DNA of 28,443 nt, from positions 1 to 28,443 of the forward strand of contig BCJJ01000082.1 of NCBI GenBank assembly GCA_039545355.1, given 5' to 3'. Each line of letters begins with the position of its first letter. Positions within the stretch are counted from its first letter, which is position 1. The notes beneath the pieces were generated by a model that saw only the letters and a list, made by a program, of their open reading frames with translations, had not been told where the DNA came from and made no database searches. Of the stretch, positions 19,925-28,443 are shown piece after piece. Made by a program: the position numbers and the translations under genes. This stretch comes from Trichosporon coremiiforme. Taxonomy: Eukaryota; Basidiomycota; Tremellomycetes; Trichosporonales; Trichosporonaceae.

Positions 19925-20016
19925 CAACACCCGAAGCTCGCACCCCCCGCGTATCCGGGTATCCTTGCGTCGGAGAGACGGAGTTCCGTACTGTACTTTC
20001 TCCAACTATCGAAATC

Positions 20017-21404
20017 ATGAGCGCCACTTCTGCCTGTCTCGTTGCTGGCTCCGTCAGTGAGTGGAACTGAACTGGGTAGTCGGGTGGCAACGCACGACGC
20101 AACGCGAGGCGAAGCGAAGCGACCCAAAGCGTCACCTTGTCGTTCAGGTCCGAGCGACGAGTGCCGTGGAGCTAGCTGAAACAAGCTGAACCGAACGTGG
20201 GCAACCGCGGCGTTGCGAAGGGAATGCTAGCCGATGCGAAGCCGAGCGACGCTATCTTGTATCATTGAACCAGCTGACACACACCCAGACATTGACGAGT
20301 TCTATGCTCTCCCGCACATTGTGCGTCCGGGAGAGACGATTGCGTCGACGGGTTACTCGCGCCGCGGGGGCGGCAAGGGCGCGAACCAGGCCGTCGCCGT
20401 CGGACGCGCGTGCGACAACCGCGGCGCCGTCAAGCTCTCGGCCTGCATTGGCGAGGACGGCCGCGACCTCCTCGACCTCATGGTTGAGGCCGGTGTTGAT
20501 GTCTCGGGCGTCGACGTGCTGAAGGACCAGCACACTGGCCGCGCCATCATCCAGTCCTCCCAGGACGGCGAGAACAGTATTGGTGAGTTTGTTTTGGTCG
20601 CCGTGGGGCGGTGGTGTCTCATGTCTCAGCCTGTGCCAGCCTGTGGCACCTGGCGGCAGTCGGCGTCGGCCAGCATGGCTGGTTTGGGCAGGTGATGATG
20701 ACGCCAAGCCATATGAGCTCAGCTGACAGACAGTCCTCTTCGCCGGTGCCAACTACGCCCGTACGCCTGCTCCGATCGGAAACGCGACGCACGTCGTGGT
20801 CCAGAACGAGATTCCCTTCGACAGTACGCTCGCCTTCCTGCGTGATGCAAAGGCCGCCTCCGCCTCGACCATCTTCAACCCATCCCCGATGCCGAGCAAC
20901 GAGCAGCTGCGCGCCTTCCCCTGGGAGACGATCGACTGGCTGCTCCTGAACGAGGGCGAGGCGGGCGACATCACGCGCGCCCTCACTTCCGAGACGCTCA
21001 AGTCCTCGGCCGTCGTTCCCGAGGGCCTCGAGCTGCCCGCCGAGGCGCGCAGCGCCCTCGATATCCTCAGCGGTGTCAAGAGCCTCACGCAGATGAGCAC
21101 CGTCAACCTCGTCTGCACGCTTGGCGCGCACGGCGTGCTGCTCTTCCGTGACGACAAGGAGTGGTTCTACCGTCCTGCTGCCAAGCTCCTCAAGCCCCTC
21201 AAGGACACGACTGGCGCCGGCGACTGCTTCACGGGCTACTTCACTGCTGGCCTTATGCGCATTGGAGAGCTCAGCATGGAGAACCTCGAGGGCGTCGTCG
21301 ACGAGTGCCTCGCTGCGTGCTCCATGTGTGTCGAGATCGCTGGTGCTGCCGAGAGTGTGCCTGCGCGCTCGCAGGTGCTCGAGCGCATGGCTCTCAAGAA
21401 CTAG
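20017..21404 (+). CDS. RBK1: Ribokinase (PfkB carbohydrate kinase family)
   Basis: Cytosolic kinase converting D-ribose and ATP to ribose 5-phosphate, the entry to the pentose phosphate pathway. Exons 20017-20056, 20289-20582 and 20734-21404 keep frame and give 334 aa, a typical ribokinase length. Signature parts are GSVNIDEF (residues 11-18, with the Asn codon split by intron 1), GGGKGANQAVA (residues 40-50, PfkB signature 1), LLLNEGEAGDI, and DTTGAGDCFTGYF (from residue 269, PfkB signature 2, catalytic Asp275). The start is fixed by intron 1: AUGs further downstream would lose the GSVNID strand. The introns (232 and 151 nt) are longer than the local norm. The gene is divergent from the MFS sugar transporter and has a TATATAG box; its stop codon lies 161 nt from that of the Zn(II)2Cys6 gene, tail to tail. 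Other PfkB kinases are possible, but the motif set fits ribokinase best. Confidence 0.94.
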
Positions 21405-21565
21405 GCTGCCACAACCAGTGCCTGCCACAGCGCACACCGTGCGTCCCAGCACAGACAGCACAGACCATAGACGTATAGACGCAACTAATACTGTACCAAT
21501 GCATAGATACATAGAGTGAGGGGCGATACAAGGAATACAACATGCGACTGGGGCCACTAAAACAA

Positions 21566-24021
21566 CTACTGGTTCGTGGCCCAGTGCGGCTGGGCGATGC
21601 CGAGGAAGTCGAGGTCCCACGCGAACGGCGCCGCCAAGGGGTCGATCGTTCCACCGGGAGACGTGCCGGGCGGCACGCCGTTCTGCTGCCCCGCCGGGGT
21701 CAGCGTGTTCATCGCGCCAGCAAGAAGGGGGAAGCCGTCCCAGAAGTCCTGGTGCTCCTTGAACAGCTGAGGCTGCTCCTGGTTGTAGGCGAACTGGCCC
21801 TGAGTAGCGTTAGCTCAATTCTTCAGATCGGCTGAAGCAACTCACAATTTCGTCCCACCACTGGTCCGGGGTAGTCTTCTGCTGCTGCGGCGTCGGCATC
21901 GGCGCGTCCATGGGCGTCATGCCAGTCATGTGCAGTTGGCGGGCGGCGGCAGGCGAAGGGGCGCGGGATGGCGGGCGGCTCTGGTGCGCCTTGTCCAGCA
22001 GGGCGTGGATGAAACGAGCGAGGTATGCGGGGTGCGACTCCTGGTCGCCTCGTGCCGCCTCGCGGCAAACTATGACGACCTTTGTCATCTTGCGCAGGAC
22101 GGCCGCCCTGGCAGAGCTATCAAGATAGGGCAAGAAACGGATGAGGCGCACGGCCGTAGACGCCACAGCCACCGAATGGGCGTCCTCAATCATGGGCATA
22201 ATACCCTTGCGCACGAAGCCCTCGACGACAATGTCAAGCAGGTCAAGACTCGTCGAGACGCACGCGTGCATGAGGCTGATGCGGTGCTTCTTCGGCGCGA
22301 ACGAGAGCGACGTGCACTCGACAAGTAGCTGGCCAGCGACAGTGCTGAATTTGTTGATGCTGACCGACGTCGAGGTGAGCTTAACAGGGTACTCATCGCT
22401 GAGCAGAATCTGATGGGAGCGGTGCAGGTCCTCGCTGATCCGGCGGAGACCGGAGCGGAGGATCTCGTAGTTGCCCTTGCAGTTCTGCAACTGGCGAACC
22501 TCGAGGCGGAGACAGCTGGTCTTGACGGCGAAGTCGAGCTGACCATCGGACGGTAAGGGGTAAGGGATCTCGCGAATCCATGCTCCGACATCGGGGGCTC
22601 GCATCATCATTGAAGGGCGATCGACGAGCTCTGTTTGGGTGCTGTCAAAGCAAAACAGACTGATCCACGTGCGTTCCCGATCAATCACGAGGCGCGCCTT
22701 CCGCTCGTCCGCTGGCAGTTTGTCCTTGCGCGGCAGGTGCAAGTCGAGCTGGTATCCAAGGCGGATCGCGTGTCCGAGACGCAGCCAGCCTCGTGTGTCC
22801 TGGGGCTTCTTCCAGTAATGCAGGATGCAGATGGCCTGGACAATCTCGATGGAGCACACGCAGTCAGACATGGCGCGGTCGATGAGGCGGTTCGCAATCG
22901 CGTTCAGCTGGTCGTACAGCTCTGGCCTGAAGAACTTGGAGGCGACCGTGAGCACAGCCAGGAACAGCTGCAGCGATGCACGGTATGTATACCGCGCGGT
23001 GTGGATCGTGGGGTCGAGCAAGCATACGCAGGTCTGAAGCTGGTCGAAGTAGTGGCCAAACAGCGACTCGACCTCAGCCATGGTGAGGATGCCGAGCGCA
23101 ACGGGATCGTCCTTCGTGTTGGATGCCTGGACAGTGCTGTACTCCGGGCTGTCATCGCCGCCCTTGCGGTCCATGACACCGGCGATGGAGAAGATGGATC
23201 GATTCGCAACATCGTGGTAGACAGTGTTGACAGGGGCGTGGTCGATGTCGCGGTGGTAGTCGTGATCATGGTCGTCGGGGTCAGGCGAGGGCCGCAGGTG
23301 CTCCTTCGAGTCAATCACCTCGCGCTGGGGCTCGCGGGCGTCAGGAGGGAAGGGCTCCTGGTACGACGGCCGGAGAGGCGTCATGGCGGTGCTGCCGTTT
23401 GGAGTCGCAGTTGCAGGCGACGGCCCGGTCGTGACGGACAGCCGACGCCTGCTGACTTCGTGGCCTTGGCTGCCCTCGCGTCCCATACCATGATCAGAGT
23501 ACTTCCTCTTGAGGATGGCAGGGGAGGTTGCGTCGGACGTCGGGCTCGATACCTCATCGCGGCGATGGGGACGCGACCCATCCTTCCGCCGACGGCCACG
23601 CTGATGTGCCTGGTAGACGCAGGCGATGTTGAGACGTTCGCATCGTTGGCACTTGTCCTGGGAAGGGTCGGCGGCCTCGACGCATTTACACTGTGGTGTT
23701 AGTAAGCCCGGGTATTGAGGGAAGACACGCCGGGCCAGGGTGTGCGATGGCCACCGAGGCTTGATACTCACCTTGACAGTGCGACATGCTGTGCAGCTCC
23801 TGGCATGGGTCAGCTGACATTCCTTCCATGCTTGATGGCCGTTGTGTGTATGAAAGAGGGGTGGCCCAGACGGGGAGAGCCAAAAGATGCGGACCGTTGT
23901 TGACCCGCGGGCGACTTGATGTGTGGGATGGACTGGGTGATACATACACTTTGTTTTCCCCAGACGCCGTCTTGGGGGCACGACGTTTGGAGGGGCCAGG
24001 CTCTGCTCCGGGGTTGAACAT
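21566..24021 (-). CDS. Zn(II)2Cys6 fungal transcription factor
   Basis: Nuclear DNA-binding regulator, 726 aa. Exons in reading order are 24021-23948, 23799-23772, 23690-21846 and 21799-21566, all frame-consistent. The N terminus is basic (PSKRRAPK) and leads into the binuclear zinc cluster: cysteines 27, 30, 37, 48, 51 and 58 in the exact C-x2-C-x6-C-x10-C-x2-C-x6-C spacing, followed by basic QRGRRRKDG. A long Ser/Pro/Asp linker follows. The middle is a fungal_trans-type domain: SLQLFLAVLTVASKFFRPEL, GWLRLGHAIRLGYQLDLHLP, then the RERTWISLFCFD segment. The C terminus is Gln/Pro-rich. Two introns fall in or next to the zinc cluster; the one after Lys34 is 81 nt with no in-frame stop. The target is unknown. 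Its position next to ribokinase and the sugar transporter suggests a pathway-specific sugar regulator. Confidence 0.93.
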
Positions 24022-25059
24022 GTCCAAGCGGAGGTGCGACGGCGACTTGAAGTTGAGCACGGATGGGCAACGAGTCGGTGGTTCGTAAGGAGGAGGTTGC
24101 GAAGGTATGTTAGACGGTGAATCCGCCCGCGGCAAAAAAGCGAGGAGACGGCGACTTGCAGCCGAGGGTTAGATTGGTCTACTGGTCGATGGTTTGACTG
24201 GTGCCATGTGATCCTGCAGGCGTAGCTCGCTTGCAGGGGTGAGGCTGACTAGGTAGGCTGACCACCACCCCGCTAGCCTTAGGGAAGCCGTAGACCATGG
24301 GAAGCGTGTCCTCGGGTGAACCATAGAGCCATCATGAACCTGCGCGAACCTGCGCTCTGCGCTCCGCACTCCGGCTGCGTGTGCATCCAAATAGCCATGC
24401 ACCATGTGCCCCCTTATTGCTGCAGCTGTGCAGCTCAGCCGTAAGCCGTAAGGGCTGACGCGGCGACCAACAATAGCACCCAACCGGTTCAGGCGTGCCG
24501 CAGCGAGGCGTGCGCCAGCGCAGGCGCTGCATACTGGTGCATACCAGGCATACCGCGCTAGCAGCCAGTCATGATGCAGCCCAGCAGGCCCAACAGCGCA
24601 GCAGCTCGAGAAGCACCCAGTCATCAGCCAAAATTTGGTCGCCGGTGGCTCACTTAAGTGCCTGTTCCTTCGCGTAGATTCGCCAGCATGTCTGAGCCTG
24701 GCACAAGCCCGCACGCGCCCCGCAGGGTCACTTCATCACGTGTTCCTCACTTGTGGCTGTTTTGAACGCCGGTCTCCCCTCCTCGCTCTCGTCATGGCGA
24801 CCTCCTCTCCACACTTCTCCAGACGCAGCCCCGCACTCGCCCTCGCGCTGCATACTCGGAGGTCCCGCAGTCTCCGGGGGGGAGATCTCGCGCCAAGCCA
24901 AGGCAATAACGGGTGCGGGGCGGCCCGATTTTCCGAGGTTTTGGGAAAGTCTGCAGACCGGCTGTTCGTAGGGTCGCGAGGAGAGTAATTTTCGAATTTC
25001 TCGTCCATTTCCAGCGATCCTGTCCGTCCGAATGTGAGGACAGTGGAGGGTAGGCCGCA

Positions 25060-25081
25060 CTTGCCGCAGGTTTGCGGCAAG
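25060..25081. repeat. Inverted repeat (8-bp arms, 6-nt loop)
   Basis: CTTGCCGC and GCGGCAAG flank AGGTTT, forming a perfect 8-bp stem. There is no T-run for a Pol III stop next to it. It could be a palindromic protein-binding site or chance. Confidence 0.6.
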
Positions 25082-25222
25082 AGGTCGCCGTGCCGACGCC
25101 TGCGCCGCCGGCTATGCCGCTCCATCGGACTCGCAACGACTTGGCAGAAGAATCAGAAGCGTCGGCGCCCCCGGCTCCGTGGTAGTGGTCCCCATCGACC
25201 CTGCCCATTGGCGCCCGCACTC

Positions 25223-25396
25223 TTACCCCCCGTACAAGTCCGAGACAGGCCCGATGCGACCCACGTACTCGTCGTATCCATACACCGGATCTCTATCACC
25301 CCTGAGTGATGCTTTGCCCTGCAGTGCTCCATGTCCGAGTTGCTGATCGCATCGCAAAGAGGTCGCCGGCGGGCGATCTCTGATCTCGGTGCACAT
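25223..25396 (-). CDS. Doubtful 57-aa ORF with Tyr/Gly/Asp-rich C terminus
   Basis: An ATG-initiated 58-codon frame. Its first half is nondescript (MCTEIRDRPPATSLRC), but the second half, PVYGYDEYVGRIGPVSDLYG, has a balanced composition unlike the Arg/Ser-rich shadow frames around it. No family recognised. A CTCAG just before GGGGTGATAG (near 25303) could be a splice acceptor, so this may be the last exon of a longer gene. Equally it may be chance. Confidence 0.2.
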   Translation of the reverse strand: MCTEIRDRPPATSLRCDQQLGHGALQGKASLRGDRDPVYGYDEYVGRIGPVSDLYGG

Positions 25397-25730
25397 GTCC
25401 GTAGATCAGGAGTTTCGTGCGCCACCTGCGGCCGCAACCGCTTCTGCGAGCGTCATGTACCGTGAGAACCGGGCAGAGAGCCGAGGCTAAGAGCGCCCAC
25501 AAACGGAACACACATTCACCTCACAGTGCACAAGAGGTTACGGGGATCACGCTTGCGAAGTGATTCATACTTCAGCCTCCAGGTACAACCGCGGTTTAGC
25601 TCATTCCGCGTCGTTAGCGTGACGCCACTTTTCTGCATTGTCCATCTTCTGCACGATCCATTCCCTGCGTCCATCCTTCCTGCAAAACGATATGTGGATC
25701 TAAGAAGGGGTAAAAGGGAGGCAAAAGGAG

Positions 25731-25802
25731 AGGTCCGACTGGGAATCGAACCCAGATTACAAGAATCAGAATCTTGTGTACTAACCGTTATACGATCAGA
25801 CC
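25731..25802 (-). tRNA. tRNA-Gln(CUG): tRNA-Gln, anticodon CTG, no intron
   Basis: A complete 72-nt cloverleaf on the minus strand. Acceptor GGTCTGA pairs with TCGGACC with discriminator T, as in yeast tRNA-Gln. The D-arm is GTAT/GTAC, the anticodon stem CAAGA/TCTTG encloses TTCTGAT with anticodon CTG (decoding CAG), and the T-arm is CTGGG/CCCAG around TTCGATT. The B box GGTTCGATTCC is intact. A TTTT run for Pol III termination lies 4 nt beyond the 3' end (plus-strand AAAA at 25723-25726). It lies 196 bp downstream of the MRH4 stop codon, on the same strand. Confidence 0.96.
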
Positions 25803-25998
25803 ATATACGTGCTCCTGCGAGCGCTCGTTGCAGACTCTCCGGGCGGGTGTTTTATAAATACTGACATCCCCGGTGATCAACTCGAATTGAGGGCATAACT
25901 CGTCCATGCATGCTTCTACGGTATCCAGGCTACTCCCACAGCTGCTCATCACCACAAAGTATCCGTGTGAGTGATGCATGGTAGAGCTACAATGTGTT

Positions 25999-27876
25999 TT
26001 ACTTCCTCTTTCCTCCCCGACCGCCGTGAGCCTTGACGCCCTCGTACGTCCTCGCTCCAGGCTTGGTCGCCTTCCTGCGCTCCGTTCCACGGAGCACCTC
26101 CTTCAGCTGCTCCGAGTACTTGCTCTGTCCCGCGTGCTGCATGCCGAACACGACGACGCGGCCCGGCCGTCCAGCACGTCCGGCCCGGCCGGCACGGTGC
26201 ACAAAGTCCAGTACGTTGCGCGGCGGGTCGACGAGGTAGATTGTCGACACGAGGGGGGAGAAGTCGAGGCCACGGCTCAGCAGCGAGGTCGTCACAAGCA
26301 CGCGCGGCTTCTTCTTGTCGCTCTCCGGCTGCTCCTTCTTATCCTGCTTCTTCTCGCTGGCCGCGCCGGCCTCGGCCTCAGCCTCAGTCACGGCGATCTG
26401 CTCCCCGTCATCGGTGGTAGCCACGGGCTTGACGTGCTTCGGTAAATCGAGGCCCTCGGGGCGCTTGTTGTGGTCGACGAGGAAGTGGTCCAGGGGTCCA
26501 TTACGGCCGACCTTGCGCTCGGTGCTGTCACCAGTCCATGGAAGACACTTGATGTCCCTCTCCTCGAGCGCCTTCGAGACGGCGTCGACCTTGCCGAGCG
26601 AAGAGCAGAAGACGACAGCCATGTTGCGCTGCGGCTTCACGCTGCCGGGCTTCAGGCCGCGCTGCGACTCCTCGTCCAGCGCTGCGTTCTTGGCATCGAG
26701 CGCCTCCTCGGCGAACACGCGGCGCACCTCGTGCGCAATGTCGCTGTACATGTTGCCACTCTTGGACCAGGGCACGAAGCGCGTCTCGAGCTTGGCGGGA
26801 AGCCTGTGCAGGCCGGGAGAGAGGAGCTGGTCGAACTTGTAGCCCTTCAGGGGGGAGTCAGGGGCGCCGATCTGCTGGAGAAGCGCGGGAGGAAGCGTAG
26901 CCGTCACAAGGAGGACATTCACACCACGCGGGAGACGGCGCAGAATCGCGTTCGTCTCGTCCGAGAAGGCAGAGCCAAGGAGGACGTCCGCCTCGTCGAT
27001 AATGAGCCACTCGAGGCGCGAGGGGGAGAATTCGGGCTCCTGGTCGTCATACCGCTTGCGCTCGACGGGAACACGCTCGCCACGCTCACGCTCGAGGCCG
27101 AGGAGCTGCGCCATACGCCTTCCAGTCGAGAAGAGGATGTCGACACCGCCCGCACCCTTCACAGTACCCGGGGACGAGGCACCGGCAACGCGGAGCTTGA
27201 TACCGTGCGAGAGCTGCTTCGCGACTGCCGTTGACTGGCGGGTCAGCTCGTGCGTCGGGGCGAGCACGATGGCGCGGGGGGCGAGGATGCCAGCGCGCGG
27301 TCCGGGTCGGTCGTCCTCCTTCAGCCGCTGCATCAAGGGGAGGAGGTACGCAAGCGTCTTGCCTGATCCGGTCTCGGCGCCGAGAATGGCCGCGGTGCGA
27401 GCCTCGTTGCCCTCGGCATCGGGCGCGGGGGCAGCCAGGAGCTCAGAGAGCGAAAGCGACTGAATCGGAGTCGTCATCTCGTAACCTTTCTGCGAAAGGA
27501 CCTCCTGCATGGCGGGGTTCATCTCAAAGGCGCTGAACTCGCGCGGCTTCGACATGAGGATGTTCGCCTGCTGCCTGTGCTCGGGGAGCTTCCTGTCCCT
27601 CTCCTGCTTCGTCTGCTGGGGACGGGGGATCTGCGGCACACTGCTGGGTCGGTCGCGCCATGCAATGCTCTGAGCGCTCGCATCGGGTCTCCGCCTCGGC
27701 TTGTCGTCCCGGTTGTCGAACCTGTTCAGGCGCTGCGAGTTGGACTGTCGCCGCGGCCCGTTGCCGCCGCTGCTTTCGCCCCGGCCGCTCTTCACGTAGG
27801 CCGAAACTGGCGCCGAGGTCGAAATCGTCCTCAGTGGTGTTGTCGTTCGCGTCGATATCCGAAGTGCGCGAAACAT
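25999..27876 (-). CDS. MRH4: Mitochondrial DEAD-box RNA helicase, MRH4 family
   Basis: ATP-dependent RNA helicase; in yeast Mrh4 acts in mitochondria in assembly of the large mitoribosomal subunit. It is a single uninterrupted exon of 625 aa, the only intronless large gene in the window. The N terminus MFRALRISTRTTTPLRTIST is Arg/Ser/Thr-rich without acidic residues, a good mitochondrial presequence. Motifs in order: a Q-motif region FEMNPAMQEVLSQKGYEMTT with TPIQS; motif I AETGSGKT (167-174); Ia APTHELTRQ; STGRR; II DEAD (294-297); III as VTATL rather than SAT (324-328); RGLDFSPLV; and VI HRAGRAGRAGR. Between the motif IV region and motif V there is a Lys/Glu/Ala-rich insertion (EAEAEAGAASEKKQDKKEQ). 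The C terminus is basic (KAHGGRGGKRK). The TAT motif III and the presequence favour MRH4 over other DEAD-box proteins. Confidence 0.9.
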   Translation of the reverse strand: MFRALRISTRTTTPLRTISTSAPVSAYVKSGRGESSGGNGPRRQSNSQRLNRFDNRDDKPRRRPDASAQSIAWRDRPSSVPQIPRPQQTKQERDRKLPEHRQQANILMSKPREFSAFEMNPAMQEVLSQKGYEMTTPIQSLSLSELLAAPAPDAEGNEARTAAILGAETGSGKTLAYLLPLMQRLKEDDRPGPRAGILAPRAIVLAPTHELTRQSTAVAKQLSHGIKLRVAGASSPGTVKGAGGVDILFSTGRRMAQLLGLERERGERVPVERKRYDDQEPEFSPSRLEWLIIDEADVLLGSAFSDETNAILRRLPRGVNVLLVTATLPPALLQQIGAPDSPLKGYKFDQLLSPGLHRLPAKLETRFVPWSKSGNMYSDIAHEVRRVFAEEALDAKNAALDEESQRGLKPGSVKPQRNMAVVFCSSLGKVDAVSKALEERDIKCLPWTGDSTERKVGRNGPLDHFLVDHNKRPEGLDLPKHVKPVATTDDGEQIAVTEAEAEAGAASEKKQDKKEQPESDKKKPRVLVTTSLLSRGLDFSPLVSTIYLVDPPRNVLDFVHRAGRAGRAGRPGRVVVFGMQHAGQSKYSEQLKEVLRGTERRKATKPGARTYEGVKAHGGRGGKRK

Positions 27877-28188
27877 GGTCGGATGGGTGTTGCAGTGATC
27901 GAGTGGACTGCCGACTTTCCGAAATTATCGAAATGGACCGGGACTGGTGGCAAACGACACGTGACCTCAGCGAAGCCTTCCTCCCAAGCAAATCTGCACG
28001 ACGACCTGGACGCTACACACTCTCAGGCACTAATGCTGGTGTGTGCCGGGCGCAGAAAGGGAGGCGTTAGGGTCTGGCCCCGAAGAAATCGTGTATGCTT
28101 CACGCACACACACACGAGGCGATCGAACAAAATCCACGTTGTGTGTCGGGGTTTCGATTTCAGACATCACGTCAGCCTCAACACGTGG
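27877..28188. promoter_or_regulatory. Promoter region between MRH4 (-) and tRNA-Val (+)
   Basis: A 312-bp gap that should hold the MRH4 promoter and leader. Open plus-strand frames crossing it are antisense or unspecific. An ACAC-rich stretch lies at about 28104-28117. No other element recognised. Confidence 0.5.
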
Positions 28189-28271
28189 ATCTCGTTAGCT
28201 CAGTTGGTTAGAGCGTTCGCTTCACATTGGTGAAGCGCGAGAGGTCGGCGGTTCGAACCCGCCACGGGATA
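28189..28271 (+). tRNA. tRNA-Val(CAC): tRNA-Val, anticodon CAC, with a 9-nt intron
   Basis: Acceptor ATCTCGT (28189-28195) pairs with ACGGGAT (28264-28270), discriminator A. The D-arm is GCTC/GAGC; the anticodon stem TTCGC (28216-28220) pairs with GCGAG (28237-28241); the T-arm is GGCGG/CCGCC around TTCGAAC. Anticodon CAC is at 28223-28225. The anticodon loop is interrupted after position 37 by TTGGTGAAG (28227-28235), leaving a 74-nt mature tRNA. The intron pairs with the exon (CTTCAC with GTGAAG), the kind of extended helix recognised by the tRNA splicing endonuclease. Confidence 0.93.
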
Positions 28272-28273
28272 CG

Positions 28274-28278
28274 TTTTT
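28274..28278 (+). terminator. Pol III terminator of tRNA-Val
   Basis: A TTTTT run begins 3 nt after the discriminator base of tRNA-Val, the usual Pol III stop signal. Confidence 0.85.
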
Positions 28279-28408
28279 GGATCTGCAGGATGCTGTTGCG
28301 CGGCTTGGAGAACGAAGATCAAGAGAACTTGCGCTTCTAGAAGCATGCAGCGCAGTCAGAAGGTGATAACCCCTGGTGTTGTGTGCAGTGTGATCGCTGT
28401 GTGTGCGT

Positions 28409-28443
28409 GTGTCTGTGTCTGTGTCTGTGTCTGTGTCTGTGTC
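28409..28443. repeat. GTGTCT hexamer microsatellite, cut by the window end
   Basis: Five full copies and most of a sixth copy of GTGTCT run to the last base of the window, preceded by a GTGTGTGCGTGT stretch. The full length is unknown because the array continues past the end. Confidence 0.9.

Larger units (their letters stand above)
18955..20016. promoter_or_regulatory. Divergent promoter between the sugar transporter and ribokinase
   Basis: A 1,062-bp gap between head-to-head start codons. The transporter side has TATAAG on the minus strand (plus-strand 19146-19151); the ribokinase side has TATATAG at 19918-19924, about 93 bp before its ATG. Two CreA/Mig1-type sites (minus-strand GCGGGG and GTGGGG) lie at 19241-19246 and 19249-19254. 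Two inverted CGG pairs of the kind bound by Zn(II)2Cys6 proteins are present: CGG-N5-CCG at 19623-19633 and CGG-N7-CCG at 19746-19758. A repeated GGGAGCGT lies near 19554-19590. Open frames here have no recognisable content. Confidence 0.6.
24022..25730. other. About 1.7 kb without a firmly supported gene
   Basis: This lies upstream of the transcription factor. Frames at about 24169-24714 (-) and 24736-25220 (-) are open but read as arginine/alanine-rich sequence with no motif. One short minus-strand ORF at 25223-25396 is listed separately as doubtful. A perfect 8-bp inverted repeat lies at 25060-25081. A long regulator promoter, a non-coding RNA or an unrecognised fast-evolving gene would all fit. 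Confidence 0.45.

Noticed and set aside
20619..21620. A 333-codon minus-strand frame opposite the ribokinase
   Set aside because: Antisense shadow of the ribokinase third exon. It runs past the real gene only because the 3' region is GC-rich.
22635..23702. A 355-codon plus-strand frame opposite the transcription factor
   Set aside because: Antisense shadow of the large coding exon, with no motif and no splice signals.

Overview
The window is nuclear DNA from a GC-rich fungus, most likely a basidiomycete yeast. Nearly every gene is interrupted by short GT-AG introns (typically GTGAGT at the donor, CTGAC/CTAAC close to the acceptor). The protein set is eukaryotic: cytosolic ribosomal proteins, a complex I accessory subunit, a mitochondrial DEAD-box helicase, FAN1 and a Zn(II)2Cys6 regulator. 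Placement in the Tremellomycetes (Trichosporonales/Cryptococcus-like) is an inference from intron style and gene structure, not something proved here. All exon boundaries were worked out by hand from splice signals, reading-frame continuity and remembered family motifs.

Layout. 0.6-6.4 kb: an alpha-N-terminal methyltransferase (NTM1 type, +), ribosomal protein eL32 (+), a histidine-phosphatase/Tfc7-like protein (-) and ribosomal protein uL13/L16 (-). 6.4-9.3 kb: about 2.9 kb with no gene I can support, holding small tandem repeats and the pyrimidine-rich leader of the next gene. 9.3-12.2 kb: a TPT/DMT-family transporter (+), a tentative 65-aa spliced gene (-) and the complex I subunit NDUFA5 (-). 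12.5-15.7 kb: a FAN1-family structure-specific nuclease (+), divergent from NDUFA5 across about 324 bp.

16.6-24.0 kb: an MFS sugar transporter (-) and a ribokinase (+), head to head across a 1.06-kb promoter with a TATA box for each gene and two CreA/Mig1-like sites. Tail to tail with the ribokinase lies a Zn(II)2Cys6 transcription factor (-). I propose this trio as a candidate D-ribose (or ribonucleoside-sugar) uptake and phosphorylation cluster. 24.0-25.7 kb is largely empty apart from one doubtful 57-aa ORF. 25.7-28.4 kb: tRNA-Gln(CTG) (-), the mitochondrial helicase MRH4 (-), and tRNA-Val(CAC) (+) with a 9-nt intron; the window ends inside a GTGTCT microsatellite.

The items most worth a second look are the transporter/ribokinase/regulator trio; a FAN1 with a UIM-like motif and a C-terminal SUMO-interaction-like motif instead of an obvious zinc finger; the start-codon-only first exon of the methyltransferase; and a phase-neutral, stop-free intron inside the zinc cluster of the transcription factor. 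I saw no mobile element, CRISPR array, rRNA or viral sequence.
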